Assembly (NCBI GenBank): GCA_004208945.1
Contig: SGPE01000024.1
Location: forward strand, 248,001 to 312,000
Source: Pseudoalteromonas sp. CO133X
GTDB lineage: Bacteria > Pseudomonadota > Gammaproteobacteria > Enterobacterales > Alteromonadaceae
Direction: 5' to 3'
DNA length: 64,000 nucleotides
Positions 37,573 to 46,905 of the stretch are shown one piece after another; the first letter of the stretch is position 1, and each line of letters begins with the position of its first letter. The translations under genes and the position numbers were made by a program. The notes beneath the pieces were generated by a model, which was not told the DNA's origin, did not search any database, and saw only the letters and a program-made list of their open reading frames with translations.

Positions 37573-39795
37573 ATGAAATTACGTCATCTCTCACAAATAA
37601 GTGTTGCGATACTCGCAGCCTTATCTACATCAGCGTTTGCTGAGCAAGAAAAAACCACTGCTAAACAAGATGCTTTTGAAAAAATAGAAGTAACAGCGCG
37701 CAAGCGTACCGAAAGTATTTTTGAATCACCAACAGCGGTTACGTCAATAGGTGAAAACCTAATTGATAAAGCGAATATGAGTAATTTGGAAGACATTGGT
37801 AAGTATGTACCAAATTTGAATATTACGCGTTATGGCGTTGGTAATGCTGCACATGCATCTGTATTTATCCGTGGCATAGGTTTGCAAGATCATGTGATCA
37901 CCACAGATCCTGGTGTCGGTGTTTACCTCGATGGTGTTTATTTAGGTCGTCAAATGGGCTCAAACCTATCACTACCTAATGTTGATCGTGTTGAAGTGTT
38001 ACGTGGCCCACAAGGTACGTTATATGGGCGCAACACACTTGGTGGCGCAGTAAACATTATTACTAAGCAACCAGGTGATGAAGGTATCGTTACAACAACA
38101 GGTAAAGTAGGTAGCCGCGGTCGTTTAGCAGGTGATGTTTATTTCAATAACAGCTTAACTGATACGCTTAGTATGTCGGCAAGTGTGTCATATAAACAGC
38201 GTGATGGTGTTGGTGAAGCTATTAATCTTGCCAATCCAGAAAAAGAGATCGGCGAAGAGCAAGAGTTAAGTGGCCGTATGGCACTTAAGTGGCAGGCTAG
38301 CAATGACTTATCGTTAACTTTCTCTTTAGATGGTGTTGATAACGAGTCAGGCCAATCACCTTACACTATTGAGCTTACAAGTCCGCTTGATGCAAGCGAT
38401 CCATTTAACGGCGATTTCCCGTTATTGACAGCAGACATGCTACCAAGCGATCCAGATGATTTGGCAACGACTGTAGCAGGTATCGAGTCAACGGCTTATT
38501 CCGGTTGGGGTACGTCACTTATTGCTGATTGGGATATCAACAATACTTATACCGCTAAGTTTATTACAAGTTATCGTACGTCAGAGTACGAAGGGGGCCT
38601 TGATGATGACGCTGTCGCACTCAACTTATCAGAGTTTCCTGAAGAAGGTGGTGCAGATCAGTACTCATTTGAAATTCAGTTGAATGGTAGTTTCGACAAT
38701 ATGGACTTCGTTTCAGGTTTATATTTCTTTAATGAAGACGGCTTCACCAGCTCTGGTCCATTTGTATTTAGTCCATTTAACACGCCTAATGGGTTATTAA
38801 ATGACGGTGTTACTCCATCATTTGGCGACTATGGCTTTTTTGATATTAACCAAGAAACAAACTCATATGCAGCGTACATCAATGCAAGCTATGATCTGAC
38901 TAATGAGCTGACAGTAGGGGGTGGTCTTCGTTATTCAAAAGATAAAAAAGAGGCTGATGCACTTTTCCCTTCATTCCCATCACGTAAGTTCGTGAGCGCA
39001 GATTTTGATGCTGTAACATGGGATATCAACGCCTCGTATCAACTGTCAAATGACATGAACTTGTATGGTCAAATTCAAAAAGGCTATCAAACAGGCGGCT
39101 TTCCTCCTCGTCCATTTGGCGGCCCAGATCAATTTGTATCATTCGATGAAACTAAAGCAATTAACTATGAAGTGGGTCTAAAAGGACAAGTACACGAAAA
39201 TATCTCAATGATGCTAGCGGTATTTGTAACTGATTACACTGATTTAGCGCTACCATTTTCAGATCCAACAGCTGGTGGCGGATTTGTCACGATTGTTGAG
39301 AATGCTGGTGAGTCTAAAGCACAGGGTATTGAACTAGAAACAACTATAGCCATCACTGACGATTTTACTCTGCGCAGTGCCATAGGTTACCTTGATTCAG
39401 AGATCACAGAAGTGGATGATGGCGTAATGGGGATCGGTAAAGGTGATTCTCCAGCTTTGACTCCTCGATGGACCGTGATGCTTGCACCTTCTTATTTCAT
39501 GGATTTAAGTAATGGTGGCACATTGGCTATTAACGCGAACTACTCATATCGTAGCGATATGCAGGGTCAATCTGTGTTTAATCAAAGCGAACACATTGAG
39601 TCACGTGAACTTGTAGGTTTCAATATTTCTTACTTAAACCCATATGGTGACTTTGAAGTAACCTTGTATGGCGAAAACGTATTGAATGAAGTTTATGATG
39701 TGGGTCGATTGCAGCAATCGGGCTTTGTCGGTGTGATGCGTAGCAATGACCGTAGTGAGTTTGGTCTTAAATTCAAAAAAGACTTTGAACTATAG
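37573..39795 (+). CDS. TonB-dependent outer-membrane receptor
   Basis: A 740-residue receptor. ATG at 37573 (MKLRHLSQISVAILAALS) has TTTGGAG upstream and gives a signal peptide; an in-frame ATG at 37519 lies just after the terminator T-run. The TonB box region is KIEVTARKR, the plug runs to about 170 (RGPQGTLYGRNTLGGAVNII) and the 22-strand barrel ends in aromatic LKFKKDFEL. The substrate (siderophore, cobalamin, glycan or nucleoside) cannot be told. No TonB/ExbBD or degradation genes are adjacent. Confidence 0.93.
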   Translation: MKLRHLSQISVAILAALSTSAFAEQEKTTAKQDAFEKIEVTARKRTESIFESPTAVTSIGENLIDKANMSNLEDIGKYVPNLNITRYGVGNAAHASVFIRGIGLQDHVITTDPGVGVYLDGVYLGRQMGSNLSLPNVDRVEVLRGPQGTLYGRNTLGGAVNIITKQPGDEGIVTTTGKVGSRGRLAGDVYFNNSLTDTLSMSASVSYKQRDGVGEAINLANPEKEIGEEQELSGRMALKWQASNDLSLTFSLDGVDNESGQSPYTIELTSPLDASDPFNGDFPLLTADMLPSDPDDLATTVAGIESTAYSGWGTSLIADWDINNTYTAKFITSYRTSEYEGGLDDDAVALNLSEFPEEGGADQYSFEIQLNGSFDNMDFVSGLYFFNEDGFTSSGPFVFSPFNTPNGLLNDGVTPSFGDYGFFDINQETNSYAAYINASYDLTNELTVGGGLRYSKDKKEADALFPSFPSRKFVSADFDAVTWDINASYQLSNDMNLYGQIQKGYQTGGFPPRPFGGPDQFVSFDETKAINYEVGLKGQVHENISMMLAVFVTDYTDLALPFSDPTAGGGFVTIVENAGESKAQGIELETTIAITDDFTLRSAIGYLDSEITEVDDGVMGIGKGDSPALTPRWTVMLAPSYFMDLSNGGTLAINANYSYRSDMQGQSVFNQSEHIESRELVGFNISYLNPYGDFEVTLYGENVLNEVYDVGRLQQSGFVGVMRSNDRSEFGLKFKKDFEL

Positions 39796-39810
39796 TCTAA
39801 CCAGTAAAGT

Positions 39811-39840
39811 AAAAGGGTAAGCAGTTGCTTACCCTTTTCT
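39811..39840. terminator. Bidirectional terminator after the TonB receptor gene
   Basis: AAAAGGGTAAGCA-GT-TGCTTACCCTTTT between convergent genes (receptor on plus, lipoprotein on minus). Confidence 0.88.
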
Positions 39841-39841
39841 A

Positions 39842-40210
39842 TTAATTATTGCTTTCTTGTTCACGTTTTTCACGTGCTTCTCTAAGCTCTTCAGCAAGTT
39901 CTCTTGCTTTTTGCTTAGTTTTTTCTGATAGCTCGCCAGCAGCTTCTTTGCTCTCAATCCATGCATCAATGGCAATTTCTTTACCGTCATCATACATGTT
40001 TAAGCCCATCTTTTTACTTTCTTCCAAAAGCTCTTGTAAAGATTCATCATTAAACTCATTGGTGGTATCTTTTACTTCATCCCACGCATCGTTTAGTGCT
40101 TGTTTTACTTCTTCTTTAGCTTCGGCAGCGTCCTTTTTAGCTTCGTTGGCATCTTCGCAACCTGTTAAGGCTACACAACCTAATAAAACTAAGCTTGCTA
40201 ATTTATTCAT
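39842..40210 (-). CDS. Small helical lipoprotein
   Basis: A 122-residue protein. ATG at 40210 has GAGGAAAAT upstream and gives signal MNKLASLVLLGCVALTGCED, with lipobox L-T-G-C. The mature part is almost entirely charged amphipathic helix, rich in Glu, Lys, Ala and Asp (EAKKDAAEAKEEVKQAL), reminiscent of LEA-like or coiled-coil stress lipoproteins. Function unknown. The divergent GNAT gene starts 50 bp away. Confidence 0.75.
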   Translation of the reverse strand: MNKLASLVLLGCVALTGCEDANEAKKDAAEAKEEVKQALNDAWDEVKDTTNEFNDESLQELLEESKKMGLNMYDDGKEIAIDAWIESKEAAGELSEKTKQKARELAEELREAREKREQESNN

Positions 40211-40260
40211 ATTTTCCTCTAATGGTTCATGAACATTCAAATAAGTATAAGCAATTAAAA

Positions 40261-40824
40261 ATGAACATAGCTAGAACAGAGCGTCTGAGTTTTAGGTTAA
40301 TGGATGAAAATGATGTGCAGCTACTTTATGAGCTTGATAACGACCCTGATGTTATGAAGTATTTAACACGAGGCAAGACCTCTTCGTTGCAATCGATTAA
40401 AGACATATTTATTCCGCGTTTGAATGCCTATCGTAATGAACAAAAAGGATGGGGGTTGTGGCAAGTGAATATCACTCAAAGTAATACGTTTATAGGGTGG
40501 GTGCTAGTGAGACCCATGGGCTTTTTTGAACAGCCTGATTATAGTGACCTAGAGATTGGTTGGCGATTTAAACAAATAAGCTGGGGCAAAGGTTACGCAT
40601 CAGAAGCTGCACTTGCTGTTGCACACTCAGTAAGCCAGTTTAAAGAGGTCAAATCCCTGTCTGCAACAGCATTAAAGGATAACGTAGGTTCAATAAACGT
40701 AATGAAAAAACTGGGCCTTAGTTTTGTAAAAGAATACCAACATAGTGATGAGCACGGCGAGTTACCCGCAGTGCTTTATTCATGCTCAAAAGAGCAATTA
40801 GCGCCTTTGAGCGCAACTCATTGA
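40261..40824 (+). CDS. RimJ/RimL-type GNAT acetyltransferase
   Basis: A 187-residue protein of the RimL-type GNAT clan (MNIARTERLSFRLMDENDVQ; then DLEIGWRFKQISWGKGYASE, which contains the acetyl-CoA loop). The start at 40261 is chosen since upstream in-frame codons would overlap the divergent lipoprotein promoter. It could N-acetylate a protein N-terminus or a small molecule; substrate unknown. Confidence 0.85.
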   Translation: MNIARTERLSFRLMDENDVQLLYELDNDPDVMKYLTRGKTSSLQSIKDIFIPRLNAYRNEQKGWGLWQVNITQSNTFIGWVLVRPMGFFEQPDYSDLEIGWRFKQISWGKGYASEAALAVAHSVSQFKEVKSLSATALKDNVGSINVMKKLGLSFVKEYQHSDEHGELPAVLYSCSKEQLAPLSATH

Positions 40825-40879
40825 TTTGCATGCTCTGGCATGTATTAATGCTTAAAATAAAATCAAAAAAGGAAGTGTC

Positions 40880-42538
40880 ATGCCAAATTTAACTAAGTAT
40901 GCGGCTGGGTTATGTGTAGCTACCATGTTGTTTTTTCACGCATCGTTGTTTGCTAAACAAGCAGCGGTTGCCATGCCTGACAGCTACAGCAGTGATACTG
41001 CACGAACCATTTTAGAGCAAGGGGGAAATGCCGTAGATGCCGCCATTGCTGCTCAGTTTGTACTAGCTGTTACTCTACCAGAGGCAGGAAATATTGGCGG
41101 CGGCGGCTTTATGCTGATCCAAAAAGAAGGCAAAGGGGACTTTATCGACTACCGTGAAACAGCACCGGCTGGGGCTCATCGCGATATGTATCTTGATGAA
41201 AAAGGTAATGTGATTGATAACATGTCTGTGTATGGTATTCATGCAAGTGGCGTTCCCGGTAGTGTGGCGGGTATGTGGTTAGCACACCAGAAGCATGGCA
41301 CGCTAGAATGGAGGGCTTTAGTTGAGCCTGCACTAAAGCTCGCTGAAGACGGGTTTATTGTTCATCCAAAGCTTGCAGGGAGTATCGAGCGCTATATTGC
41401 ACGCATGGCGAAAAAATCGGTTAAGGTTAATTTTGCTGATTATTTTGCCGATGCAAAAGCCGATAAGCTTTTTAAACAACCAGAATTAGCGGCAACCTTA
41501 AAGCGCATTCGTGACCAAGGTAAAGCCGGATTTTATGAGGGGGAAACGGCTAAAATTATTGCAAGCTTTATGAAGCAACATGGGGGGATCATTACCGAGC
41601 AAGATTTAAAAGCGTATCAAGCAAAGTCTCGCACACCTATAAAGGGCAAATGGCGTGACTTTGAAGTATTAACGTCGCCGCCACCAAGCTCTGGTGGTAT
41701 TGCTATTTTGCAATGGTTGAAAATGTATGACCTTGCCAAACCTAAAGAGCCGCTTGCGCATAACTCAACCACTTATGTACACATACTTTCTGAGGTAGGT
41801 AAACGTGTGTTTGCTGACCGTGCAGAGTACTTAGGTGATCCAGACTTTTATGACGTACCAAAAACAGCTTTATTAGCCGATAGTTACCTTGCAAAACGTG
41901 CAAGTAACATTCGCCCTGATGCAATTTCCACGACCGAGAATATTAAACCTGGGCTTCATGAAAGTGAGCAAACCACGCATTTTTCTATTATGGACAAGTG
42001 GGGGAATGCGGTTGCGAATACTACGACAATAAATTTAAGTTTTGGTAGCGGAGTCGTTGTCTCTGGGGCTGGGTTTATTTTGAATGACGAAATGGACGAC
42101 TTTAGCGCCAAGCCTGGAGTGATGAATGTGTTTGGTGCTCTAGGCGGAGAAGCAAACGAGATCCAGCCTCATAAACGCATGCTAAGCTCAATGACACCAA
42201 CAATGCTATTAAAAAATAATAAAGTTAAAATGGTGACGGGCTCTCCTGGTGGTACAACTATTATTAGTTCAGTTTACGAGTCTATTTTAAATGCTGTTGA
42301 GTTTAATATGTCCGCAGAGCAAGTCGTAAATAGCCCGCGATTCCATCATCAATTATGGCCAAAGAATGTGATTAGGCATCATAGCGGTCTTGAGCCAAGT
42401 GTAGTAAAAGCGCTTGAGAAAATGGGCTATACACTCAATGAACGTCGCTTTGGTGATATGCATGTCATTATTAACACAGAAGGTAAGCTAGATGCTGCCT
42501 CTGAAGCATCTGGTCGTGGTAAGGCCATGGTGTTTTAG
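40880..42538 (+). CDS. ggt: Gamma-glutamyltransferase (gamma-glutamyltranspeptidase)
   Basis: A 552-residue periplasmic enzyme made as a precursor that self-cleaves into large and small subunits. It has an N-terminal signal (about 1-25). The autocatalytic nucleophile Thr is the first Thr of QTTHFSIMDKWGNAVANTT, where the small subunit begins. Glutathione-handling loops include the ILNDEMDDFSAKPG and GSPGGTTIISS blocks. It cleaves glutathione and transfers the gamma-glutamyl group. The gene has its own ribosome site (AAAAGGAAG) and terminator. Confidence 0.96.
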   Translation: MPNLTKYAAGLCVATMLFFHASLFAKQAAVAMPDSYSSDTARTILEQGGNAVDAAIAAQFVLAVTLPEAGNIGGGGFMLIQKEGKGDFIDYRETAPAGAHRDMYLDEKGNVIDNMSVYGIHASGVPGSVAGMWLAHQKHGTLEWRALVEPALKLAEDGFIVHPKLAGSIERYIARMAKKSVKVNFADYFADAKADKLFKQPELAATLKRIRDQGKAGFYEGETAKIIASFMKQHGGIITEQDLKAYQAKSRTPIKGKWRDFEVLTSPPPSSGGIAILQWLKMYDLAKPKEPLAHNSTTYVHILSEVGKRVFADRAEYLGDPDFYDVPKTALLADSYLAKRASNIRPDAISTTENIKPGLHESEQTTHFSIMDKWGNAVANTTTINLSFGSGVVVSGAGFILNDEMDDFSAKPGVMNVFGALGGEANEIQPHKRMLSSMTPTMLLKNNKVKMVTGSPGGTTIISSVYESILNAVEFNMSAEQVVNSPRFHHQLWPKNVIRHHSGLEPSVVKALEKMGYTLNERRFGDMHVIINTEGKLDAASEASGRGKAMVF

Positions 42539-42565
42539 CTCGTTTCATGGTTTACAACAGACAGT

Positions 42566-42591
42566 AAAAAAGCACCCTCGGGTGCTTTTAG
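42566..42591 (+). terminator. Rho-independent terminator of ggt
   Basis: AAAAAAGCACCC-TC-GGGTGCTTTT stem-loop 28 bp past the stop; also usable on minus by the following permease gene. Confidence 0.85.
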
Positions 42592-42606
42592 TTGAAATTG
42601 GCTTGT

Positions 42607-43860
42607 TTAACCAATAGCTGGAATAAGTCCCGCCATTTGCGCGCCTTGAGCACTGATAATCAACACACCAAATAATGCAGCTAATACTAAACCTATATTT
42701 CCGCCCTTAACTTGATAACCCGTATTAGAGTGACTGCGGCGTTGTTTATAAACCATAGCAACAGGTAAAAATACGGCTAAGATCACTAATGCAATGGCGG
42801 CATAGCCTAGCGCCATAATAAAACCTTGAGGATAAAATAAGGCAAACCCCAAAGGCGGTAAAAAGGTAATTAATGCGGTTTTAATTCTATCTTTACTGCC
42901 GTCACCTTTTTTGAAGGTGTCTGCAAAAAAATCAAATAGGCCTAAGCTTACCCCAAGAAAAGAGGTCGCCAGTGCTAAGTCTGCAAAAATGTTAACAGCC
43001 GTCGCTACGTGAGGGCTGTGTGCAATGCTTGCAACACTACTTACAAACCCAGGCAATCCCTGGCTTTGCAGTAAATCACTTTGACTCATCATTCCTTGGC
43101 TTAAAAGTTGCCAGAAAATATAAATAACAAGGGGCAGAGCAGCACCTGCAATCATTACTTTACGCAGTGTTTTAATATCTAAGCCCACGTATTTCACAAT
43201 AGACGGAATAGAGCCATGAAAACCAAATGAGGTAAACACCACAGGAATAGCAGATAGAATCAGACCTTGCTCAAGCGGCATTTCGAGTAAATGCTGACCA
43301 TGAACATAAGGCGTAAGCATATAAAACAAGCTCGCTAACACACATACTTTGATGGTAAACAGCACGCGATTAAGCTTATCGACCTTACTGGTGCCAAGCG
43401 TGACAACCGTGCCAATCACAATTGCTAATACTACCGAGCCAACTTGTGGTGCTAAAGACATTGATAGACCATTGTTGAGTTTCTCTTGTAGTTGCGCACC
43501 GCCTCCTGCGATATACGCGGCACATAACGCATAGAATAAAAACATAACTGAAAAATTAGCCACCCACTGTCCTCGCTTGCCCAGCCAAGACTTTGCGAGT
43601 GTGTTGAGTGTGGCGTCTCTGTCCGCATACTGATGCAACTCCAGCATAAGTAGTGCAGTGTAGGTCATTAAAGCCCATGTAATGAGTATGAGTGATAACG
43701 CTGTTGTGAAACCAAGCCCTGCGGAGGCGATGGGCAATGCCAGCATCCCTGCACCTATGGTGGTGCCAGCAACAATTAACATGCTGCCGATTGTTTTATT
43801 TTTAAGCACTTCTTGCCCCTTAAACTTCGTGAGAGGCAAGCAAGATATAACTTGTTTCAT
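42607..43860 (-). CDS. Aromatic amino acid permease (HAAAP family, TyrP/Mtr-like)
   Basis: An inner-membrane permease of up to 417 residues with about 11 helices; the first reads IGSMLIVAGTTIGAGMLALP, the HAAAP signature (G-T-x-I-G-A-G-M-L). The longest frame begins at ATG 43860, but a GTG at 43809 with AGGGG upstream gives the product LKNKTIGSML, which matches TyrP-type starts and may be the real one. Related transporters import tyrosine or tryptophan with H+. No aromatic degradation genes are adjacent. Confidence 0.9.
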   Translation of the reverse strand: MKQVISCLPLTKFKGQEVLKNKTIGSMLIVAGTTIGAGMLALPIASAGLGFTTALSLILITWALMTYTALLMLELHQYADRDATLNTLAKSWLGKRGQWVANFSVMFLFYALCAAYIAGGGAQLQEKLNNGLSMSLAPQVGSVVLAIVIGTVVTLGTSKVDKLNRVLFTIKVCVLASLFYMLTPYVHGQHLLEMPLEQGLILSAIPVVFTSFGFHGSIPSIVKYVGLDIKTLRKVMIAGAALPLVIYIFWQLLSQGMMSQSDLLQSQGLPGFVSSVASIAHSPHVATAVNIFADLALATSFLGVSLGLFDFFADTFKKGDGSKDRIKTALITFLPPLGFALFYPQGFIMALGYAAIALVILAVFLPVAMVYKQRRSHSNTGYQVKGGNIGLVLAALFGVLIISAQGAQMAGLIPAIG

Positions 43861-44110
43861 AAAACTTAAATAGTTTTGTTATAAATCAAAGAAATTAAAT
43901 GTAACTTATGATTTACAAGTGCAAACCTAGTGTGAGTTGGTGGCTGAATTTTATTCAATAAAGTTTATCAACACGTATTGACAAAACCATCATTTAGTCG
44001 GATTCTTAATGTTCTTCAATTTACTTTTGATAATTATGATGCAGCTAAATAACCGACCAAATAATTGTAATTCGCGCCTGCTAACGTCAGTCGTGTGGTC
44101 AGTTATGTTC

Positions 44111-44187
44111 TGCGGTTAATAAAGTAAATATTACTAACCGCGTTCAAAGCGGTTGGTTATTCTCTCTAATTTTCTTCCGCTTTTTTC
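44111..44187 (+). promoter_or_regulatory. Leader with mutually exclusive hairpins before the EamA gene
   Basis: Three alternative pairings share bases: GCGGTTA (44112) with TAACCGC (44135); AACCGC (44136) with GCGGTT (44149); AAAGCGG (44146) with CCGCTTT (44177) followed by T-run. The last could be a terminator with a long loop. This resembles an attenuator or riboswitch expression platform. The wider gap 43861-44208 also contains GACC (44054) / GGTC (44097) near-complementarity but no gene. I do not recognise a known riboswitch class. Confidence 0.4.
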
Positions 44188-44208
44188 GCCTCTTAAAGGA
44201 ATAAGCGT

Positions 44209-45114
44209 GTGCCTGTAAAAGCCTCATATTTTTTCATGGTGGTTATTTGGTCTACAACCCCATTAGGTATTGTTTGGAGTAGTGAAACTGTTGCTCCTAC
44301 CTTAGCAGTACTATTACGTATGCTGGTGGGGTTAGTACTGGCTGCTTTCGTGGTTGCCGTGGCCAATATTCGTGTGCCTTGGCACCGTCGTGCGTTATTT
44401 TTGTACGGCTATTCGAGTATCGGTATTTTTGGCGGTATGCTACTTAGCTACATGGCAGCTAAAACTGTTCCATCAGGGTTAATTTCTTTGATGTTTGGTT
44501 TAGCGCCTATTTTATCTGGGCTACTAGCCCAAAAAATCCTTAACGAACCTAAATTCAGTGGCATAAAACTCGCCTCCTTAGGGTGTGCATTAATAGGGCT
44601 GTTTTTAGTCAGTCAGCGTCATATTCAGGGGGGCGTAGAGCAGTTAAGTGGTCTGTTATATGTTTTCATGGCTGTATGCTTTTTTAGCTTGAGTGGTGTA
44701 ATGATCAAGCGGGTTAAAATAGCGATTCATCCGATGGCGACAACGTTTGGTGCTTTAGTTTTTGTAACTCCTTTATTTTTTATTACATGGTTAGTTGTTG
44801 ATGGGCAGTTTAATAGCCATATGTGGAGCGCAAAATCGCTGTATTCAATTATTTATTTGGGTGTCTTTGGGTCGCTCATTGGCGCATTAGCTTATTTTCA
44901 TGTATTGCAAAAGTTAAACGCTAGTACGGTGGCACTAACTACCCTTATTACGCCTAGTTTTGCAATTGCCATTGGTGGAATACTTAATAATGAAACAATA
45001 GATCACGCACTTATTGTCGGTGCAACCATTATTATGTTGAGCCTTGCTTGTTTTCAGTTTGGAGATAAGTGGCTAAAACGCATTAAGCGTGTAAAGCCAG
45101 TTGGCTTGGGGTAG
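44209..45114 (+). CDS. EamA/DMT-family transporter
   Basis: A 301-residue membrane protein with ten predicted helices in two EamA repeats; the second begins near the VFMAVCFFSLSGVMIKRVK segment. The start is GTG at 44209 with AAAGGA upstream. Members export metabolites such as amino acids, nucleotide precursors or sugar derivatives. The unusual structured leader upstream suggests ligand-responsive expression; the ligand is unknown. Confidence 0.9.
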   Translation: MPVKASYFFMVVIWSTTPLGIVWSSETVAPTLAVLLRMLVGLVLAAFVVAVANIRVPWHRRALFLYGYSSIGIFGGMLLSYMAAKTVPSGLISLMFGLAPILSGLLAQKILNEPKFSGIKLASLGCALIGLFLVSQRHIQGGVEQLSGLLYVFMAVCFFSLSGVMIKRVKIAIHPMATTFGALVFVTPLFFITWLVVDGQFNSHMWSAKSLYSIIYLGVFGSLIGALAYFHVLQKLNASTVALTTLITPSFAIAIGGILNNETIDHALIVGATIIMLSLACFQFGDKWLKRIKRVKPVGLG

Positions 45115-45118
45115 GGGA

Positions 45119-45147
45119 GTGATAGCCGAATAATGGCTATCACATTT
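45119..45147 (+). terminator. Hairpin between EamA and motY
   Basis: GTGATAGCC / GGCTATCAC stem followed by ATTTTTG, between two convergent genes; it overlaps the last codons of motY on the minus strand. Confidence 0.65.
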
Positions 45148-46018
45148 TTGCGATTTGAATAACTAAACGACGGTTTTTATTACGGCCTAAAATGTTGTCA
45201 TTGCTCGCAACATGACGTTTTTCGCCATAGCCCTCGGTATCGACTTTGCTTTCATCGATACCCAAAGCAACAATGTACTCTTTAATCGCTTTGGCACGCT
45301 TTTTAGACAGCTCAAGGTTGTTCCAACGACCGCCGTAACTGTCTGTGTATGATGAAATTGAAATAGAAGCAATGCCAGTATCGTGTTTTAGGTACTCGGC
45401 AATTTTCTCTAATCGTTTTTGTGAGGCTTTAGTTAGCTTACTGGTATTTGGTTCGTAGTTCATAACCGTGAACGAAATATCTTCAAAGCTGTATGGCAAC
45501 ATAGAATCGCGGCATTGTAAAAACGCCCAATAAGCTTGCTTAAAGTTAACACTTGATAGGCCAACGGCAATTTTGTCGGCAGTATTTTGCCAATCTTGGT
45601 AGTAAAAGGTAGGTTGGTAGCCTTTTTCAAGCTCTGTAAGCATTTCCCATGCTGTTTTATTTCCGAGCTCGCCATCAAACTTACGCAACAGCTTCATATT
45701 TGCAATATCGCGGGCGGGCAATCCTGCTCGCCAACGAGGCGGAACCGCTTTTAAACCTGCAATACTATAATTATCTGGGCGTACCACCATATCAAGATTA
45801 AAATTTACATCTTTATTTTTACTGGCAGCTGTACTAAAAATGGCTTCGCCATAATAGGGAACTTCATGATTTAGTTGGCATTCAAGACGCGACGTTTTAA
45901 CCATTTGCCAGTTTGAGGTATCGGCAGTTGCTGCATACTCACGCATGGCACCAGTAGCATGCACACTGGCGAGCAAGGTTAAAAGGCCTAAATTTAAAGA
46001 AAGTAATGAAGGCTTCAT
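45140..46018 (-). CDS. motY: Sodium-driven flagellar motor protein MotY
   Basis: A 292-residue exported protein. ATG 46018 gives signal peptide MKPSLLSLNLGLLTLLASVHA. The N-terminal domain carries MotY-typical blocks (LECQLNHEVPYYGEAIFS; PPRWRAGLPARDI; FDGELGNKTAWEMLTELEKG) and the C-terminal OmpA domain has ISSYTDSYGGRWNNLELSKK with RAKAIKEYI. MotY forms the T-ring of Na+-driven polar flagellar motors, so the organism likely swims with a polar Na+ motor. It is divergent from rnt, as in Vibrio. Confidence 0.95.
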   Translation of the reverse strand: MKPSLLSLNLGLLTLLASVHATGAMREYAATADTSNWQMVKTSRLECQLNHEVPYYGEAIFSTAASKNKDVNFNLDMVVRPDNYSIAGLKAVPPRWRAGLPARDIANMKLLRKFDGELGNKTAWEMLTELEKGYQPTFYYQDWQNTADKIAVGLSSVNFKQAYWAFLQCRDSMLPYSFEDISFTVMNYEPNTSKLTKASQKRLEKIAEYLKHDTGIASISISSYTDSYGGRWNNLELSKKRAKAIKEYIVALGIDESKVDTEGYGEKRHVASNDNILGRNKNRRLVIQIAKM

Positions 46019-46233
46019 CACAGGTATTCTCCAACTGATCATTAATGCCAACTATTTGGCATTTTATTGCTTTAACACCCCAAAAGCTGAGTTAATGAGG
46101 GAGTCAGTAAATATAAAGCAAGTACTGTGCCTAAAAATGCAGTGAGAATCTGCTATTTCATCATATTTGCTCTAGCAGAGCCCCCTTGGTTTTTGACATA
46201 ATAACCAGCTTACACAGGCAAACCAAGAAGACT

Positions 46234-46905
46234 ATGGAAAATACTGAACAAACTCTTTTCGCAAAACGCTTTCGTGGCTTTTTTCCCGTTGTGATTGATG
46301 TTGAAACGGCAGGTTTTAATAAAGACACCGATGCGCTATTAGAAATCGCCGCCTCGATTTTAAAGATGGATGACGATGGCGTATTAAGTATTGACCATAC
46401 CTTACACTTTCATGTTGCGCCTTTTGAAGGAGCAAACATTGAACAAGCTGCTATCGAATTTAATGGTATTGAGCCATTCTCTGCATTACGTGGTGCTGTG
46501 CCTGAAGAAGAAGCAATAAAAGAAATTTGTAAAGCTGTTCGCAAGGCGCAAAAGGCCGCGGGTTGCCAACGTTCAGTTGTTGTTGCACATAATGCGGCAT
46601 TTGACCATGGTTTTTTAAATGCTGCGATTGAACGATGTAAAATTAAGCGCACCCCATTTCATCCATTTGTGAGCTTTGATACGACCTCATTGGCGGGGTT
46701 AGCGCTGGGTCAAACTGTGTTAGCGAAAGCATGCCGCGCAGCGGGTATTGAGTTTGACAATAAACAAGCTCATTCAGCCCTTTACGATACAGAGCGTACC
46801 GCAGAATTATTTTGTTTAATCGTCAACCGCTGGCAGCAACTAGGTGGTTGGCCGTTACCAGAGCAAGCTGATACGGCCGAACAAGAGACTAAAACGTCTG
46901 AGTAA
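46234..46905 (+). CDS. rnt: Ribonuclease T
   Basis: A 223-residue DEDDh exoribonuclease that trims tRNA and 5S rRNA 3' ends. The exonuclease motifs are VIDVETAGF (DxE), [12 protein letters not shown] and the final [10 protein letters not shown] (H-x4-D). The start at 46234 ([18 protein letters not shown]) is chosen over an in-frame ATG at 46186 since it matches E. coli RNase T. Its 3' end overlaps the convergent fapA gene by 17 bp. Confidence 0.97.
   Translation: MENTEQTLFAKRFRGFFPVVIDVETAGFNKDTDALLEIAASILKMDDDGVLSIDHTLHFHVAPFEGANIEQAAIEFNGIEPFSALRGAVPEEEAIKEICKAVRKAQKAAGCQRSVVVAHNAAFDHGFLNAAIERCKIKRTPFHPFVSFDTTSLAGLALGQTVLAKACRAAGIEFDNKQAHSALYDTERTAELFCLIVNRWQQLGGWPLPEQADTAEQETKTSE

Noticed and set aside
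39849..40232. 127-residue Ser-rich frame antisense to the small lipoprotein
   Set aside because: Serine/leucine-rich mirror of a Glu/Lys/Ala-rich helical protein; the lipoprotein has a signal peptide and ribosome site.
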